Positions 16,271 to 24,341 of a stretch of DNA of 46,986 nucleotides are shown here, one piece after another. How positions within the stretch are numbered: position 1 is the first letter of the stretch; each line of letters opens with the position of its first letter. The position numbers and the translations under genes were made by a program. The notes under the pieces were generated by a model. The model did not search any database. It saw nothing but the letters and a program-made list of their open reading frames with translations, and was not told where the DNA came from. The DNA is taken from positions 1-46,986 of the forward strand of contig NZ_JABXFD010000489.1 of NCBI RefSeq assembly GCF_013372625.1, in the 5' to 3' direction. The stretch is from Actinomadura sp. BRA 177 (GTDB lineage: Bacteria; Actinomycetota; Actinomycetes; Streptosporangiales; Streptosporangiaceae).

Positions 16271-17365
16271 GGCTCGACCAGCCGCAAGGATGTTCTTGGC
16301 CGCGTTGTGGTCCCGGTCGTGCCGGGTGCGGCAGCCCGGACACGTCCAGTGCCGGGTGGACAAACTCAGCTTGGTGAGCAGGTGCCCGCAGGCCGAGCAG
16401 GTCTTGGACGAGGGGTACCACCGGTCGATGACGATCAAAACGCGTCCGGCACGTCCGGCCTTGTACTCCAGTTGGCGGCGGAACTCGCCCCACCCGCAGT
16501 CGGAGATCGCGCGGGCCAGGCTGCGGTTCTTGACCATGTTGGCGACCGCGAGGTCTTCGATCACGATGATGTCCGCTTGGCGGACGAGGTTGGTGCTGGT
16601 GCGGTGCAGGAAGTCGTGGCGGGCGTTGCGGACCTTGCGGCAGGCGCGGGCGACCTTGGTCTTGGCCTTGCGCCGGTTGTTGCTGCCGGGCTGCTTGCGG
16701 GCCATGCGCCGCTGGTATCGGGCCAGGTTGGCGGCCTTGCGGTCCAGATGCCGGGGATTGGCGACCCGGTCCCCGTCGGAGGTGACAGCGAAATCCTTCA
16801 CCCCCAGGTCGATGCCGATGGCGTGCCCGGTGGCGGGCAGGGGTTCGGGGACGTCGGCGTCGATGGCGAAGGTCACATACCAGCGGCCGTCCGGCTCGCG
16901 GGAGATCACGACCATGGTGGGGTTCAGCCCGGCCGGGTCCACGTCCTGGAAGGACCAGATGAACGCAAGCGGCGCGGTGGTCCTGGCCATCCACAGATGC
17001 CCGTCCTTCATCCGGAACGCCGAGCGGGTGTAGTGCGCGGACTGGCGGCCGGTGCGGCTTTTGAAGCGGGGGTGGCGGGCGCGTCCGGCGAAGAAGTTGG
17101 CGAACGCGGTGTGCTGGTGGCGCAGCGCCTGCTGCAGCGGAACGCTGGAGACCTCGTTCAGGAATGCCAGGTCTTGGGTCTTCTTCCAGGCGGTGAGCGC
17201 GGCGTCGGTCTGCTTGTAGGTGGTGGGCGTGCGGTCGGTCTGCCAGGCGCGGCGGCGTTCGGCGAGGGTCTTGTTCCACACCAGGCGGACGCAGCCGAAC
17301 GTGCGGGCGAAGATCGCCGCCTGCTCGGGGTCGGGGTAGGCCCGGCACTTGTACGCGGTCCGCAT
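16163..17365 (-). CDS. tnpB: TnpB RNA-guided nuclease (IS200/IS605 OrfB family)
   Basis: 400-residue TnpB. Such proteins are omega-RNA-guided DNA endonucleases that cut the empty donor site and so help the element persist. The RuvC triad appears complete: Asp186 in GIDLGVKDFA, Glu270 in VIEDLAV and Asp352 in DRDHNAAKNI. The zinc ribbon has four cysteines (CSACG 323-326 and CPGC 342-345) between the last two acidic residues. The N-terminal MRTAYKCRAYPDPEQ matches the family start, so ATG 17365 is preferred over GTG 17374. No tnpA neighbour. The TAG stop lies just before the right-end hairpin. The protein looks intact, hence probably recent or still functional. Confidence 0.93.
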   Translation of the reverse strand: MRTAYKCRAYPDPEQAAIFARTFGCVRLVWNKTLAERRRAWQTDRTPTTYKQTDAALTAWKKTQDLAFLNEVSSVPLQQALRHQHTAFANFFAGRARHPRFKSRTGRQSAHYTRSAFRMKDGHLWMARTTAPLAFIWSFQDVDPAGLNPTMVVISREPDGRWYVTFAIDADVPEPLPATGHAIGIDLGVKDFAVTSDGDRVANPRHLDRKAANLARYQRRMARKQPGSNNRRKAKTKVARACRKVRNARHDFLHRTSTNLVRQADIIVIEDLAVANMVKNRSLARAISDCGWGEFRRQLEYKAGRAGRVLIVIDRWYPSSKTCSACGHLLTKLSLSTRHWTCPGCRTRHDRDHNAAKNILAAGRAVAGAGPGDVCGADVRRQGPSLPQSAAKQKPPRREP

Positions 17366-17486
17366 GACCGTCACTTTACCTACACTCAGTATCCATGTGA
17401 TGACTTTCCGATGTCATGGGGCTCGGTTCCTGGAGGGTCCTGGCCGCGCCGCGCCGCGCCGTTCCCCGGCGGAATCCGAATTCCTC

Positions 17487-17504
17487 CCCGGCCTGAAGAC
17501 CGGG
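17487..17504 (-). repeat. left-end hairpin of the TnpB element
   Basis: CCCGGCC (17487-17493), loop TGAA, GACCGGG (17498-17504). As minus-strand RNA the single mismatch becomes G-U and the context CTTCAGGCCGGGGAGGA closely matches the canonical right-end hairpin of IS605-type elements. It lies about 120 bp upstream of tnpB in the same orientation, consistent with the left imperfect palindrome, or with a relic of an earlier insertion. Confidence 0.5.
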
Positions 17505-17523
17505 ACATCCTTCGGAGGATCAG

Positions 17524-17712
17524 GTGAAGACGAGGCGAGGACGGATCAGCGAGCAGAGTGACGTGCTCACCCGGCTGCGGGCGAGCGGGACGGGGCCGGA
17601 TCCGCGGTTCCGCGAGGTCCTGCGTGAACGGCTGGTGGCGGCCGCGAACGACAGGAGTGAAGAGTGTCGCAATCATCGCCGGGGCGATGGCCGCGGGGAG
17701 GCGGTTGACTAG
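17524..17712 (+). pseudogene. short fragment resembling the N-terminus of a DUF5667/RsbN-like anti-sigma protein
   Basis: 62 codons starting at GTG with a GGAGG site (17514-17518) that may belong to the transposon end. The sequence (LTRLRASGTGPDPRFREVLRERLVAAAND) has the spacing seen at the start of DUF5667 proteins, the family that includes Streptomyces RsbN, the anti-sigma of BldN. The reading then turns into an unconserved Arg/Glu-rich tail and stops; the membrane and outer domains are missing. It may be the 5' remnant of the anti-sigma gene, or an unrelated small protein. No decisive motif. Confidence 0.4.
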
Positions 17713-17723
17713 GCTTCTGCCTC

Positions 17724-18593
17724 ATGCGGCGATTCTGGCAGCGCGACGTGGACCACAAGACCGCCGGGGAGGCCGCCGCCGCGGCCGCGGCCCCGCCCGG
17801 TCCGCTCCCCGTGCCCGACCCCGCCGCGGCGGCGTTCTTCGACGTCGACAACACGATGATGCGCGGCGCGTCCATCTACTACTTCGCGCGCGGGCTCGCC
17901 GCGCGCAAGCTGTTCACCATGCGCGACCTCGCGATGTTCGCGTGGGGGCAGGCCCTGTTCCGGATGCGCGGCACCGAGAACTCCGAGCACATCGGCAGCG
18001 CCAAGGAGGCCGCGCTCGCGTTCGTCGCCGGCCAGAAGGTCGCCAACATCGTCAAGCTCAGCGAGGAGATCTACGACGAGGTGATGGCGGACCGCATCTG
18101 GCACGGCACCCGCACCCTCGCCCTCCAGCACCTGGACGCCGGCCAGCAGGTGTGGCTCGTCACCGCCACGCCCGTCGAGGTCGCCCGGACGATCGCGCAC
18201 CGCCTCGGCCTCACCGGCGCACTCGGCACCGTCGCCGAGACCCGCGAGGGCCTCTACACCGGCCGCCTCGTCGGCAACCTGCTGCACGGCCCGGCGAAGG
18301 CGGAGGCCGTCCGCGCCCTCGCCAACCGCGAGGGCCTCGACCTCGCCCGCTGCTCCGCCTACAGCGACTCCATCAACGACCTGCCGATGCTGACCGCCGT
18401 CGGCCACCCGCACGCCGTCAACCCCGACGCCGAGTTGCGCGCCCACGCCAAGGAGCACGGCTGGCCGATCCACGACTTCCGCACCGGCCGCAAGGTAACG
18501 ATGGTCGCCCTACCAGCCGCCGCCGGCGCCGGCGCCCTGGCAGGCGGCGTAGCCGCCGGAATAGCCCTCCGCCGCCACTACCGCACCAACTGA
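17724..18593 (+). CDS. HAD-IB family hydrolase (SerB-like phosphatase)
   Basis: Haloacid dehalogenase phosphatase of 289 residues. Motif I FFDVDNTMM supplies the nucleophile Asp and acid Asp, motif II is the VTATP threonine, motif III is the GPAKAEAVRAL lysine, and motif IV is AYSDSINDLPML with the metal aspartates. The cap region resembles IB-type enzymes acting on phosphoserine or, in several actinobacteria, on lysophosphatidate- or glycerol-phosphate-like substrates; the substrate here is unknown. A C-terminal Ala/Gly-rich hydrophobic stretch (about 262-283) may be a membrane anchor. No ribosome-binding site precedes the ATG, and TAGGCT 8 bases before it could be a -10, suggesting a leaderless message. 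A stem-loop follows at 18613. Confidence 0.88.
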   Translation: MRRFWQRDVDHKTAGEAAAAAAAPPGPLPVPDPAAAAFFDVDNTMMRGASIYYFARGLAARKLFTMRDLAMFAWGQALFRMRGTENSEHIGSAKEAALAFVAGQKVANIVKLSEEIYDEVMADRIWHGTRTLALQHLDAGQQVWLVTATPVEVARTIAHRLGLTGALGTVAETREGLYTGRLVGNLLHGPAKAEAVRALANREGLDLARCSAYSDSINDLPMLTAVGHPHAVNPDAELRAHAKEHGWPIHDFRTGRKVTMVALPAAAGAGALAGGVAAGIALRRHYRTN

Positions 18594-18612
18594 CCCACCC
18601 CCGCAACGCGAC

Positions 18613-18656
18613 CGACTTCCACGCGACCCCGATCCTCAGGCGGGGCGGGGAAGTCG
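18613..18656 (+). terminator. stem-loop terminator after the HAD gene
   Basis: CGACTTCC (18613-18620) pairs with GGAAGTCG (18649-18656), and inside it CCCCG (18627-18631) pairs with CGGGG (18641-18645), giving a long interrupted stem 20 bases after the stop codon. No T-run. It also separates this gene from the SARP promoter. Confidence 0.6.
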
Positions 18657-18685
18657 AGATCTATCGTGTTTGTGGGGCTTCGTCC

Positions 18686-18691
18686 TACCCT
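18686..18691 (+). promoter_or_regulatory. -10 element of a probable leaderless promoter
   Basis: TACCCT ends 7 bases before GTG 18699, the spacing that places the transcription start on the start codon. No ribosome-binding site is visible near this GTG, consistent with a leaderless message. No clear -35. Confidence 0.4.
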
Positions 18692-18698
18692 GTCTCCT

Positions 18699-21600
18699 GT
18701 GGAGCTGACCTTGCTGTCGCGGGTCGCGTGCCGTGGGCGGGACGTTACGAGTCCGCGCGTGCGTGATCTTCTCGCGCTGCTCTCGGGCGAGCCGCGCGGG
18801 GGTGTGTCCGTCGTGGGGCTGGTCGAGGGGTTGTGGGCGGACGGTCGTCCGGAGAACCCGGCCAAGGCGCTCCAGGTCGTCGTGTCGCGGGCCCGGTCTC
18901 AGCTGGGTGCGGACGTCATCGCGAGTACGCCGACCGGATACCGGCTGGGGTTGGACGAGTCCGAGGTGGACGCGTGCGCGGTGGTGCTCGCCGCGTCCGC
19001 GAGTGCGCGATGCGCCCGCGACGGTGACCATGCCGGGGCGCTGTCGCATGCCGAGGAGGGGCTTGCGCTGTGGGTCGGGCCGCCGAAGCCGGATGAAGGG
19101 GACGATGCCCTCTCCGTCCTGCGCGCGGAGCGGGCCTCGACGTACTGGACGTTGCGCCGGGCCCGTGGGCTGGCCCTGGCCCGGCTCGGGCGGCACGCCG
19201 AGGGGTTCGAGGCGCTCACTTCCGTGGCCGGCGAGTGTCCACGGGACGAGGAGGTCCTCGCCGAACTGCTGCGCTGCGAGGCGGCGACGGCCGGGCCGTC
19301 CGCCGCGCTGGGCCGGTACGAGTCCTACCGGCGTTCGCTGCGCGACTCGCTGGGGACGGATCCGGGCGCGGTCTTGCAGGGCGTCCAGCAAGAGCTTCTG
19401 CGGGACGAGGCGCCGGCCGTGCGGCGGGGTGTCGCGCATGAGCCGAACCCGCTGCTCGGCCGCGCCGATGACCTCGCCGCCGTCCTGGACCTGCTGCGGG
19501 CGTCCCGCGTGACCTCGATCGTCGGGCCAGGCGGGCTCGGCAAGACGCGGCTGGCGAACGCGGTCGCGCGGGACGTGCCGCAGCGGGCCGTGCACGTCGT
19601 CGCGCTGGCCGGCGTCGCGCGGGACGGGGACGTGGAGGGCGAGGTCGCGTCGGTGCTCGGCGTGGGCGAGGCCCGGCAGGCGCCGCGCCGCCCCGGCGGG
19701 ACGCTCCCCGGGATCGTGGACGCGCTCGGCCCCGGCCCGGTCCTGCTCGTCCTGGACAACTGCGAGCACGTCGTCGACGGCGTCGCCGGCCTCGTCGGCG
19801 CCCTGGTGTCGATGACGCGGGACGTGCGGGTGCTGACCACGAGCCGCGCGCCGCTGGGCCTGACGTCGGAGTCGGTGTATCCGCTGCCCGCGCTCGCTCT
19901 GGAGGCGGCGGCCGAGCTGTTCCGGCAGCGGGCGCTCGCGGCGCGTCCCGGGGTGGGCCTGCCGGCCGTTACGGTCGCGGAGCTGTGCCGGCACCTGGAC
20001 GGGCTGCCGCTCGCGGTGGAGCTGGCGGCGGCGCGCGTCCGCGTGATGTCGGTGCCGGAGATCGCGCGCGGGCTGGACGACCGGTTCGCGCTGCTGCGCG
20101 GCAACGCCCGCGACGCGCCGTCCCGGCACCGGACGATGCACGCCGTCGTCGACTGGAGCTGGAACCTGCTGACGCCGTCCGGCCGGGCCGCCATGCGTGC
20201 GCTGTCGATCTTCTCCGGCGGCTTCACCCTGGACGCGGCACGCCACCTGCTGGACGGCGACGCGCTGGACGTCCTGGAAGACCTCGTCGGCCAGTCACTG
20301 CTCACCATGACCGAGGACGGCACGGGCACGCGGTTCCTGATGCTGGAGAGCGTCCGCGAGTTCAGCGCGTCCCACCGCGATGCCGAAGGGGAGACGGAAC
20401 GCGCGGTGGACGGGCTGCTCTCCTGGGCGCGCGAGTTCGGGGCGGCGCACCACGAGGCGCTGTTCGGGGCCGATCCCGTCGCGCCGCTGGAACGCGTCCG
20501 GGCCGAGCAGGACAACCTCCTCCAGTCGCTCCGGCACGGGCTCGCCCGGCGGGACGGTCCCGCGGTCGCCGCGGCCACGGCGGTGCTCGGCGGGCTGTGG
20601 ACACTGGAGTCCGCCTTCACCCGGATGATCACTGTGGTCGAGGAGACCGCCGGCGTGCTGAGCCGGTTCCGTCCCGGCCCGCAGGACGTCGACACCACGC
20701 GGACGGCGCTGGCGCTGAGCGTCCTCACCACGGTCATGCTGAAGGGGCCGCGGGTCACCCGCGCGCTCGTCGCGCTGCGCCGCCTCCCGCCCGCACCGCC
20801 GGACGGGCTCGTCCGGGCGCTGGCCGTCCTGGTGGGGTCCGCGCCCGAGATCCTCGGCCCGGACTGCGCGGCGCTCGACCGGATGCGCGCCGGCGACCAC
20901 CCGCTGCTCGCGGCCCTCGCGGACTGCGTCACCGGCTACGTCCGCGAGCACGAGGGCGATCTGGCGGGCGCGCTGGACGTCACGGAGGCGATGGCGGCCG
21001 CGGCGGAGACCGCCCCCTCGCCGTGGCTGCGGCTGATCGCCCACTCGCGGCTCAGCGAGCTGCTGATGCAGACCGACCGGCCGGGAGCGGCCGCCCACCA
21101 CCTGCAGGTGTCGCTGGACTTCCTCGGCCGGTACGGCTGGCCCGACATGTTCGGGCTGCTGTGGGCGCTCGCGGCCGTCCACCTCCACCTCGGCGAGTTC
21201 GACGAGGCGGAGCGGCTGCTGGAGCAGTCCATCGCCGAAGGCCCGTACGACTCGCCGGGCATGGCCACCTTCAGCCTCGGCGTGCGCGCGGAGATCGCAT
21301 TCGGACGCGGCGACGCCGAGACGGGCCTGCGGTTGTGGCGGGAGGCGGCAACACGCCTCGCGGACGAGGAGATCCCCGCCCCGGCGCCCGGCCTCGACCC
21401 GTGGACGGTGGACACCCACTGCGCCGCCGTCATCGCCCACGCGCGGCACGGGCGGCTCGACCTCGTCCAGGACCTCGCCGAGGGGCTGCGCGGCAAGCTG
21501 TCCGCGCTGCTCGCCGAGGCGGCGCACCCGCTGCCGCCCGCCGTCATGGACCTGCCCATCTGCGGCGCGCTCCTGCTGGCGCTGGCCATGGTCGACGACG

Positions 21601-21815
21601 ACCGGACCCGCGCCGCGCGCCGGATCGCGCTGGCGGAGCGGGTGCACTTCAGCCGCTCCTTCCAGCCGACCATGTCCCCCGCGGCCGCCCGCCGCGCCGC
21701 CCTCGACGCCGACGAGCCGGCGTACCGCGCCGCCGTGGCGGAGTACGCCGGCCTGTCCCGCGCCGGTCTCTGGGACGCCGCGCGGTCGCTCGCTACCGGG
21801 GCGCCTTCCGGTTGA
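18699..21815 (+). CDS. SARP/AfsR-type regulator with BTAD and NB-ARC ATPase domains
   Basis: Large regulator of 1038 residues. Domains in order: OmpR-like winged helix (about 1-85), bacterial transcriptional activation domain (about 85-235, containing ALARLGRHAEGFEAL and the RYESYRRSLRDSLGTDPG signature), an NB-ARC/STAND ATPase with Walker A GPGGLGKT (276-283) and Walker B VLLVLDNCEHV, a winged helix, then a TPR-like helical C-terminus. Such proteins activate antibiotic or developmental genes when their ATPase switch is set. The start is uncertain: GTG 18699 fits a leaderless promoter and matches family N-termini (ELTLLSRV); GTG 18666 would add 11 residues. It ends 23 bp inside the convergent ABC permease gene. 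Its targets may include that exporter, by proximity only. Confidence 0.9.
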   Translation: MELTLLSRVACRGRDVTSPRVRDLLALLSGEPRGGVSVVGLVEGLWADGRPENPAKALQVVVSRARSQLGADVIASTPTGYRLGLDESEVDACAVVLAASASARCARDGDHAGALSHAEEGLALWVGPPKPDEGDDALSVLRAERASTYWTLRRARGLALARLGRHAEGFEALTSVAGECPRDEEVLAELLRCEAATAGPSAALGRYESYRRSLRDSLGTDPGAVLQGVQQELLRDEAPAVRRGVAHEPNPLLGRADDLAAVLDLLRASRVTSIVGPGGLGKTRLANAVARDVPQRAVHVVALAGVARDGDVEGEVASVLGVGEARQAPRRPGGTLPGIVDALGPGPVLLVLDNCEHVVDGVAGLVGALVSMTRDVRVLTTSRAPLGLTSESVYPLPALALEAAAELFRQRALAARPGVGLPAVTVAELCRHLDGLPLAVELAAARVRVMSVPEIARGLDDRFALLRGNARDAPSRHRTMHAVVDWSWNLLTPSGRAAMRALSIFSGGFTLDAARHLLDGDALDVLEDLVGQSLLTMTEDGTGTRFLMLESVREFSASHRDAEGETERAVDGLLSWAREFGAAHHEALFGADPVAPLERVRAEQDNLLQSLRHGLARRDGPAVAAATAVLGGLWTLESAFTRMITVVEETAGVLSRFRPGPQDVDTTRTALALSVLTTVMLKGPRVTRALVALRRLPPAPPDGLVRALAVLVGSAPEILGPDCAALDRMRAGDHPLLAALADCVTGYVREHEGDLAGALDVTEAMAAAAETAPSPWLRLIAHSRLSELLMQTDRPGAAAHHLQVSLDFLGRYGWPDMFGLLWALAAVHLHLGEFDEAERLLEQSIAEGPYDSPGMATFSLGVRAEIAFGRGDAETGLRLWREAATRLADEEIPAPAPGLDPWTVDTHCAAVIAHARHGRLDLVQDLAEGLRGKLSALLAEAAHPLPPAVMDLPICGALLLALAMVDDDRTRAARRIALAERVHFSRSFQPTMSPAAARRAALDADEPAYRAAVAEYAGLSRAGLWDAARSLATGAPSG

Positions 21816-22578
21816 ACAGCACCTTCGACGCCGCGTAGCCGACCACGGCGAGCCCCGCGCACCAGGCCGCGGCGGCCACCGCGTCGGCCCCGTCCGGCGA
21901 CGTCGTCAGCAGCCCGCGCAGCGTCTCGATGATCGGCGTGAACGGCTGGTACTCGGCGAACCACCGCACCCCCGCCGGCATCGACTCCGGCGGGACGATC
22001 GCGCTGCCGAAGAACGGCAGGAACTGCACGATCATCGGCGTGTTGCTCGCGCCCTCGGGGTTCTTCGCCAGCAGCCCGAGCATGACGCCCACCCAGGTCA
22101 GCGCGAACGTGAGCGCCACCAGCAGCCCGGCCGCGGCGAGCCAGTCGAGAACGCCGCCACTCGTCCGGAACCCCATCGCGACGGCCACCCCGATGACCGC
22201 GACCGTGCTCAGCAACGTCTGGATCATGCTGCCGATCACATGGCCGGTCAGCAGGGACGCCCGCGCTATCCCGAGCGTCCGGAACCGGTCCACGATGCCC
22301 TCGGTCATGTCGACGCACACGGAGACCGACGTCTGCAGGCACCCGGACGCGATCGCCATCAGGATGATCCCCGGCGCCACGTAGTTGATGTAGTCGCCCT
22401 TGGCGGGGCCGCCGACGCCGGCGCCGAGCGCGTTCCCGAACACGCCGACGAAGAGCACCATGATGAAGATCGGCATCATGATCCCGGCGACCGTCAGGGA
22501 CGGGTAGCGCAGCGCGTGCCGCAGGTTGCGGCGCAACATCGTCGCGGAGTCGGTCATCGCCGACGCGAGCGCGCTCAT
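21793..22578 (-). CDS. ABC-2 type transporter permease (DrrB-like)
   Basis: Integral membrane subunit of 261 residues with six hydrophobic segments (about 31-52, 68-90, 112-135, 142-165, 174-197, 230-252) and the ABC-2 signature region around PFFGSAIVPPESMPAGVRWFAEYQPFTPIIETLRGLL. It pairs with the ATPase encoded directly upstream, overlapping by four bases (ATGA), to form an exporter of the daunorubicin-resistance (DrrAB) type. Substrate unknown. The 3' end overlaps the convergent SARP gene by 23 bp, so transcription of the two could interfere. Confidence 0.9.
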   Translation of the reverse strand: MSALASAMTDSATMLRRNLRHALRYPSLTVAGIMMPIFIMVLFVGVFGNALGAGVGGPAKGDYINYVAPGIILMAIASGCLQTSVSVCVDMTEGIVDRFRTLGIARASLLTGHVIGSMIQTLLSTVAVIGVAVAMGFRTSGGVLDWLAAAGLLVALTFALTWVGVMLGLLAKNPEGASNTPMIVQFLPFFGSAIVPPESMPAGVRWFAEYQPFTPIIETLRGLLTTSPDGADAVAAAAWCAGLAVVGYAASKVLFNRKAPR

Positions 22579-23519
22579 CGTGAAACCTTCTGGCTGGTGA
22601 GGGCGAGGAACACGTCGTCCAGGTCGGGCGTGTGCACGGACAACTCGTCGACCTCGACGGCCGCGTCCTCCAGCCGCCCGAGCAGCTCCCGCAGCGACCG
22701 GACGCCGCCGTCACTCGGCACCTGCAGGGCGAGCGCGTCGTCGTCCCTGGTCACCGCACCGAGCACGCGCGCCGCCGCGTCCTGTTCCCCCGGCCCGGCG
22801 AACCGCAGCCGGACATGCCCGCCCGGCACCAGCCGTTTGAGTTCCTCGGACGTCCCCTCGGCGACGATCCGGCCGCCGTCCAGCACCGCGATGCGGTCGG
22901 CGAGCTGGTCGGCCTCGTCCAGGTACTGCGTCGTCAGGAAGATCGTCACACCGCCCCTGACCAGGCCGCGAATGATCTCCCACGTCGTCCGCCGGCTGCG
23001 CGGATCAAGCCCGGTCGTCGGCTCGTCCAGAAAGATGATCTGCGGATTCCCGATCAGCGTCATCGCGATGTCCAGCCTGCGCCGCATCCCACCCGAATAC
23101 GTAGCGACGGTCTTCCCCGCCGCCTCCACCAGGTCGAACCGCTCCAGCAACTCATCAGCGGCCCTGCGCCCCGCGCGCTTCCCCAGATGATGCAGATCCG
23201 CCATCAAAATGAGGTTCTCCCGCCCGGTGAGCAGCCCGTCCACCGCCGAGTACTGCCCAGTTACCCCAATGGCCCTGCGCACTCCGTCCGGATCCCGCCC
23301 CAGATCGCACCCAGCGACCCGCGCCTCACCCCCGTCCGCCCGGATCAACGTAGAAAGAATCCGCACAACGGTCGTCTTCCCGGCCCCATTAGGCCCAAGA
23401 AGCGAGAACACCGTCCCGCGCGCCACCTCAAGGTCAAGCCCATCGAGGACGGCCTTCTCTCCGAACACCTTCCGCAGCCCCACCACCGAAATGGCCGTCT
23501 GCCCAGCCGAATTTTCCAT
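22575..23519 (-). CDS. daunorubicin resistance (DrrA) family ABC transporter ATP-binding protein
   Basis: ABC ATPase of 314 residues with Walker A GPNGAGKTT, Q-loop, signature YSGGMRRRLD, Walker B IIFLDEPTTGLDP, and the switch His region replaced by TTQYLDEADQLADR, typical for DrrA-type drug exporters. The C-terminal extension (about 225-314) with LHTPDLDDVFLALT matches the DrrA C-terminal domain. ATG 23519 gives the usual N-terminus; a GTG 30 bases upstream with a distant GGAG is possible. Co-translated with the permease. Together they probably export a hydrophobic metabolite or provide self-resistance. Confidence 0.92.
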   Translation of the reverse strand: MENSAGQTAISVVGLRKVFGEKAVLDGLDLEVARGTVFSLLGPNGAGKTTVVRILSTLIRADGGEARVAGCDLGRDPDGVRRAIGVTGQYSAVDGLLTGRENLILMADLHHLGKRAGRRAADELLERFDLVEAAGKTVATYSGGMRRRLDIAMTLIGNPQIIFLDEPTTGLDPRSRRTTWEIIRGLVRGGVTIFLTTQYLDEADQLADRIAVLDGGRIVAEGTSEELKRLVPGGHVRLRFAGPGEQDAAARVLGAVTRDDDALALQVPSDGGVRSLRELLGRLEDAAVEVDELSVHTPDLDDVFLALTSQKVSR

Positions 23520-23614
23520 GCAGAACACCCTGAAGCCCCGCGCCTTCACCCCACTTTCACTCCGCCTTCACCCGCTTTGGCCGAAGGGCGAGGATGCAGG
23601 CCGGGTGTGGCCCG

Positions 23615-24085
23615 TCAGCCAAGGTGGGGCGTGTCCCGGTCTTCGCGGTAGTGGCGCAACCTCAACCGCTGGGTGTGGTGCATGGGCAAGTCGTCCAACT
23701 CACCCATCGGCACCCAACGGACCTCCAGGGACTCAGTACTCACCTGAAGTTCGCCTCCGAGTAGACGAGCCTTGAAACAGACGTTGAACTGCCGGCGGAC
23801 CTCACCGTCCGAGTAGGCGATGATGTGGAGCGGGTCAGTGTAGGTGCCGACCAGGCCCGTGACCTCGATCTCGTACCCGGTCTCTTCCTTGACCTCCCTG
23901 ACCGCCGTGCCCGGTAGAGACTCGTCCAGGTTCATCCCCCCGCCTGGCAGCGCCCACAGCCCCGAGTCGGCTCGTCGTTGCATGAGCACTTCACCGCGCT
24001 CGTTGGCCACCACCGCCGAGGCGGCGACGACCAGTGAATTCGGAGCTGGTGCGGCCGGGTCGTCGTAATACTCGGTACGCGCCAC
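23615..24085 (-). CDS. NUDIX hydrolase
   Basis: 156-residue Nudix enzyme. The Nudix box is visible as GGMNLDESLPGTAVREVKEETG, with the catalytic glutamates in REVKEETG, set in the usual alpha/beta/alpha fold (VVAASAVVANERGEVLMQRRADSGLWALPGG). It hydrolyses a nucleoside diphosphate linked to another moiety; the exact substrate (oxidised dNTP, NDP-sugar, ADP-ribose) cannot be told. Starts at GTG with AAGGAG 6 bases upstream. Lies downstream of, and in line with, the DUF397/XRE pair. Confidence 0.92.
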   Translation of the reverse strand: MARTEYYDDPAAPAPNSLVVAASAVVANERGEVLMQRRADSGLWALPGGGMNLDESLPGTAVREVKEETGYEIEVTGLVGTYTDPLHIIAYSDGEVRRQFNVCFKARLLGGELQVSTESLEVRWVPMGELDDLPMHHTQRLRLRHYREDRDTPHLG

Positions 24086-24158
24086 TCTTCACTCCTTGAC
24101 GGCTTGGCGAGAGAGCGCCCGCACGGCTCTCGGCGTACCGGTCGAGCATCCTGCCGGA

Positions 24159-24341
24159 CTAACGACCGGCCGGACCGCGAAGGGCCGCACGCAAGGCAGG
24201 ACGTGGGACGAGGAGGACCGGCCCGTCCGGGTCCTTCGAATCCCGGACGGCCACGCAATCCTTCGCGCCAGCCAACTCGACACAGGATCCGCCAGAGCTA
24301 CCGCTGCGGCTTGACTTACGCCAGGTGAGTTCGCTTTCCAT
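24159..24341 (-). CDS. DUF397 domain-containing protein
   Basis: 60-residue protein with the DUF397 hallmark: TWRKSSRSGSSGGSCVELA, then VAVRDSKDPDGPVLLVPR. DUF397 proteins accompany WhiJ-type XRE regulators in actinomycetes and are thought to act as their small antagonists or partners. The gene starts inside the 3' end of the XRE gene (26 bp overlap), so translation is likely coupled. No enzymatic motif. Confidence 0.92.
   Translation of the reverse strand: MESELTWRKSSRSGSSGGSCVELAGAKDCVAVRDSKDPDGPVLLVPRPALRAALRGPAGR

Larger units (their letters stand above)
16129..17523 (-). mobile_element. IS200/IS605-type TnpB-only element
   Basis: Element made of a single tnpB between two similar imperfect hairpins (16140-16158 and 17487-17504). 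The 3' end on the minus strand reads GGGGAGGAAGTCAA, close to the canonical right end of IS605-type elements. No tnpA transposase is present, so it is an IS1341-like, non-autonomous unit. The right boundary at 16129 is well supported. The left boundary is approximate: the coordinate given assumes that TTCAC (complement of 17524-17528) is the target-adjacent motif. Confidence 0.6.

Noticed and set aside
17391..17420. Imperfect palindrome CCATG...CATGG between tnpB and its left end
   Set aside because: Arms are broken and short; probably chance and not a second regulatory element.
17558..18766. Alternative frame through the HAD gene and the small fragment
   Set aside because: Runs out of phase with the HAD motifs and is Arg/Pro-rich; only the short VAIIAGAMAAG piece looked hydrophobic, too short to argue a gene.
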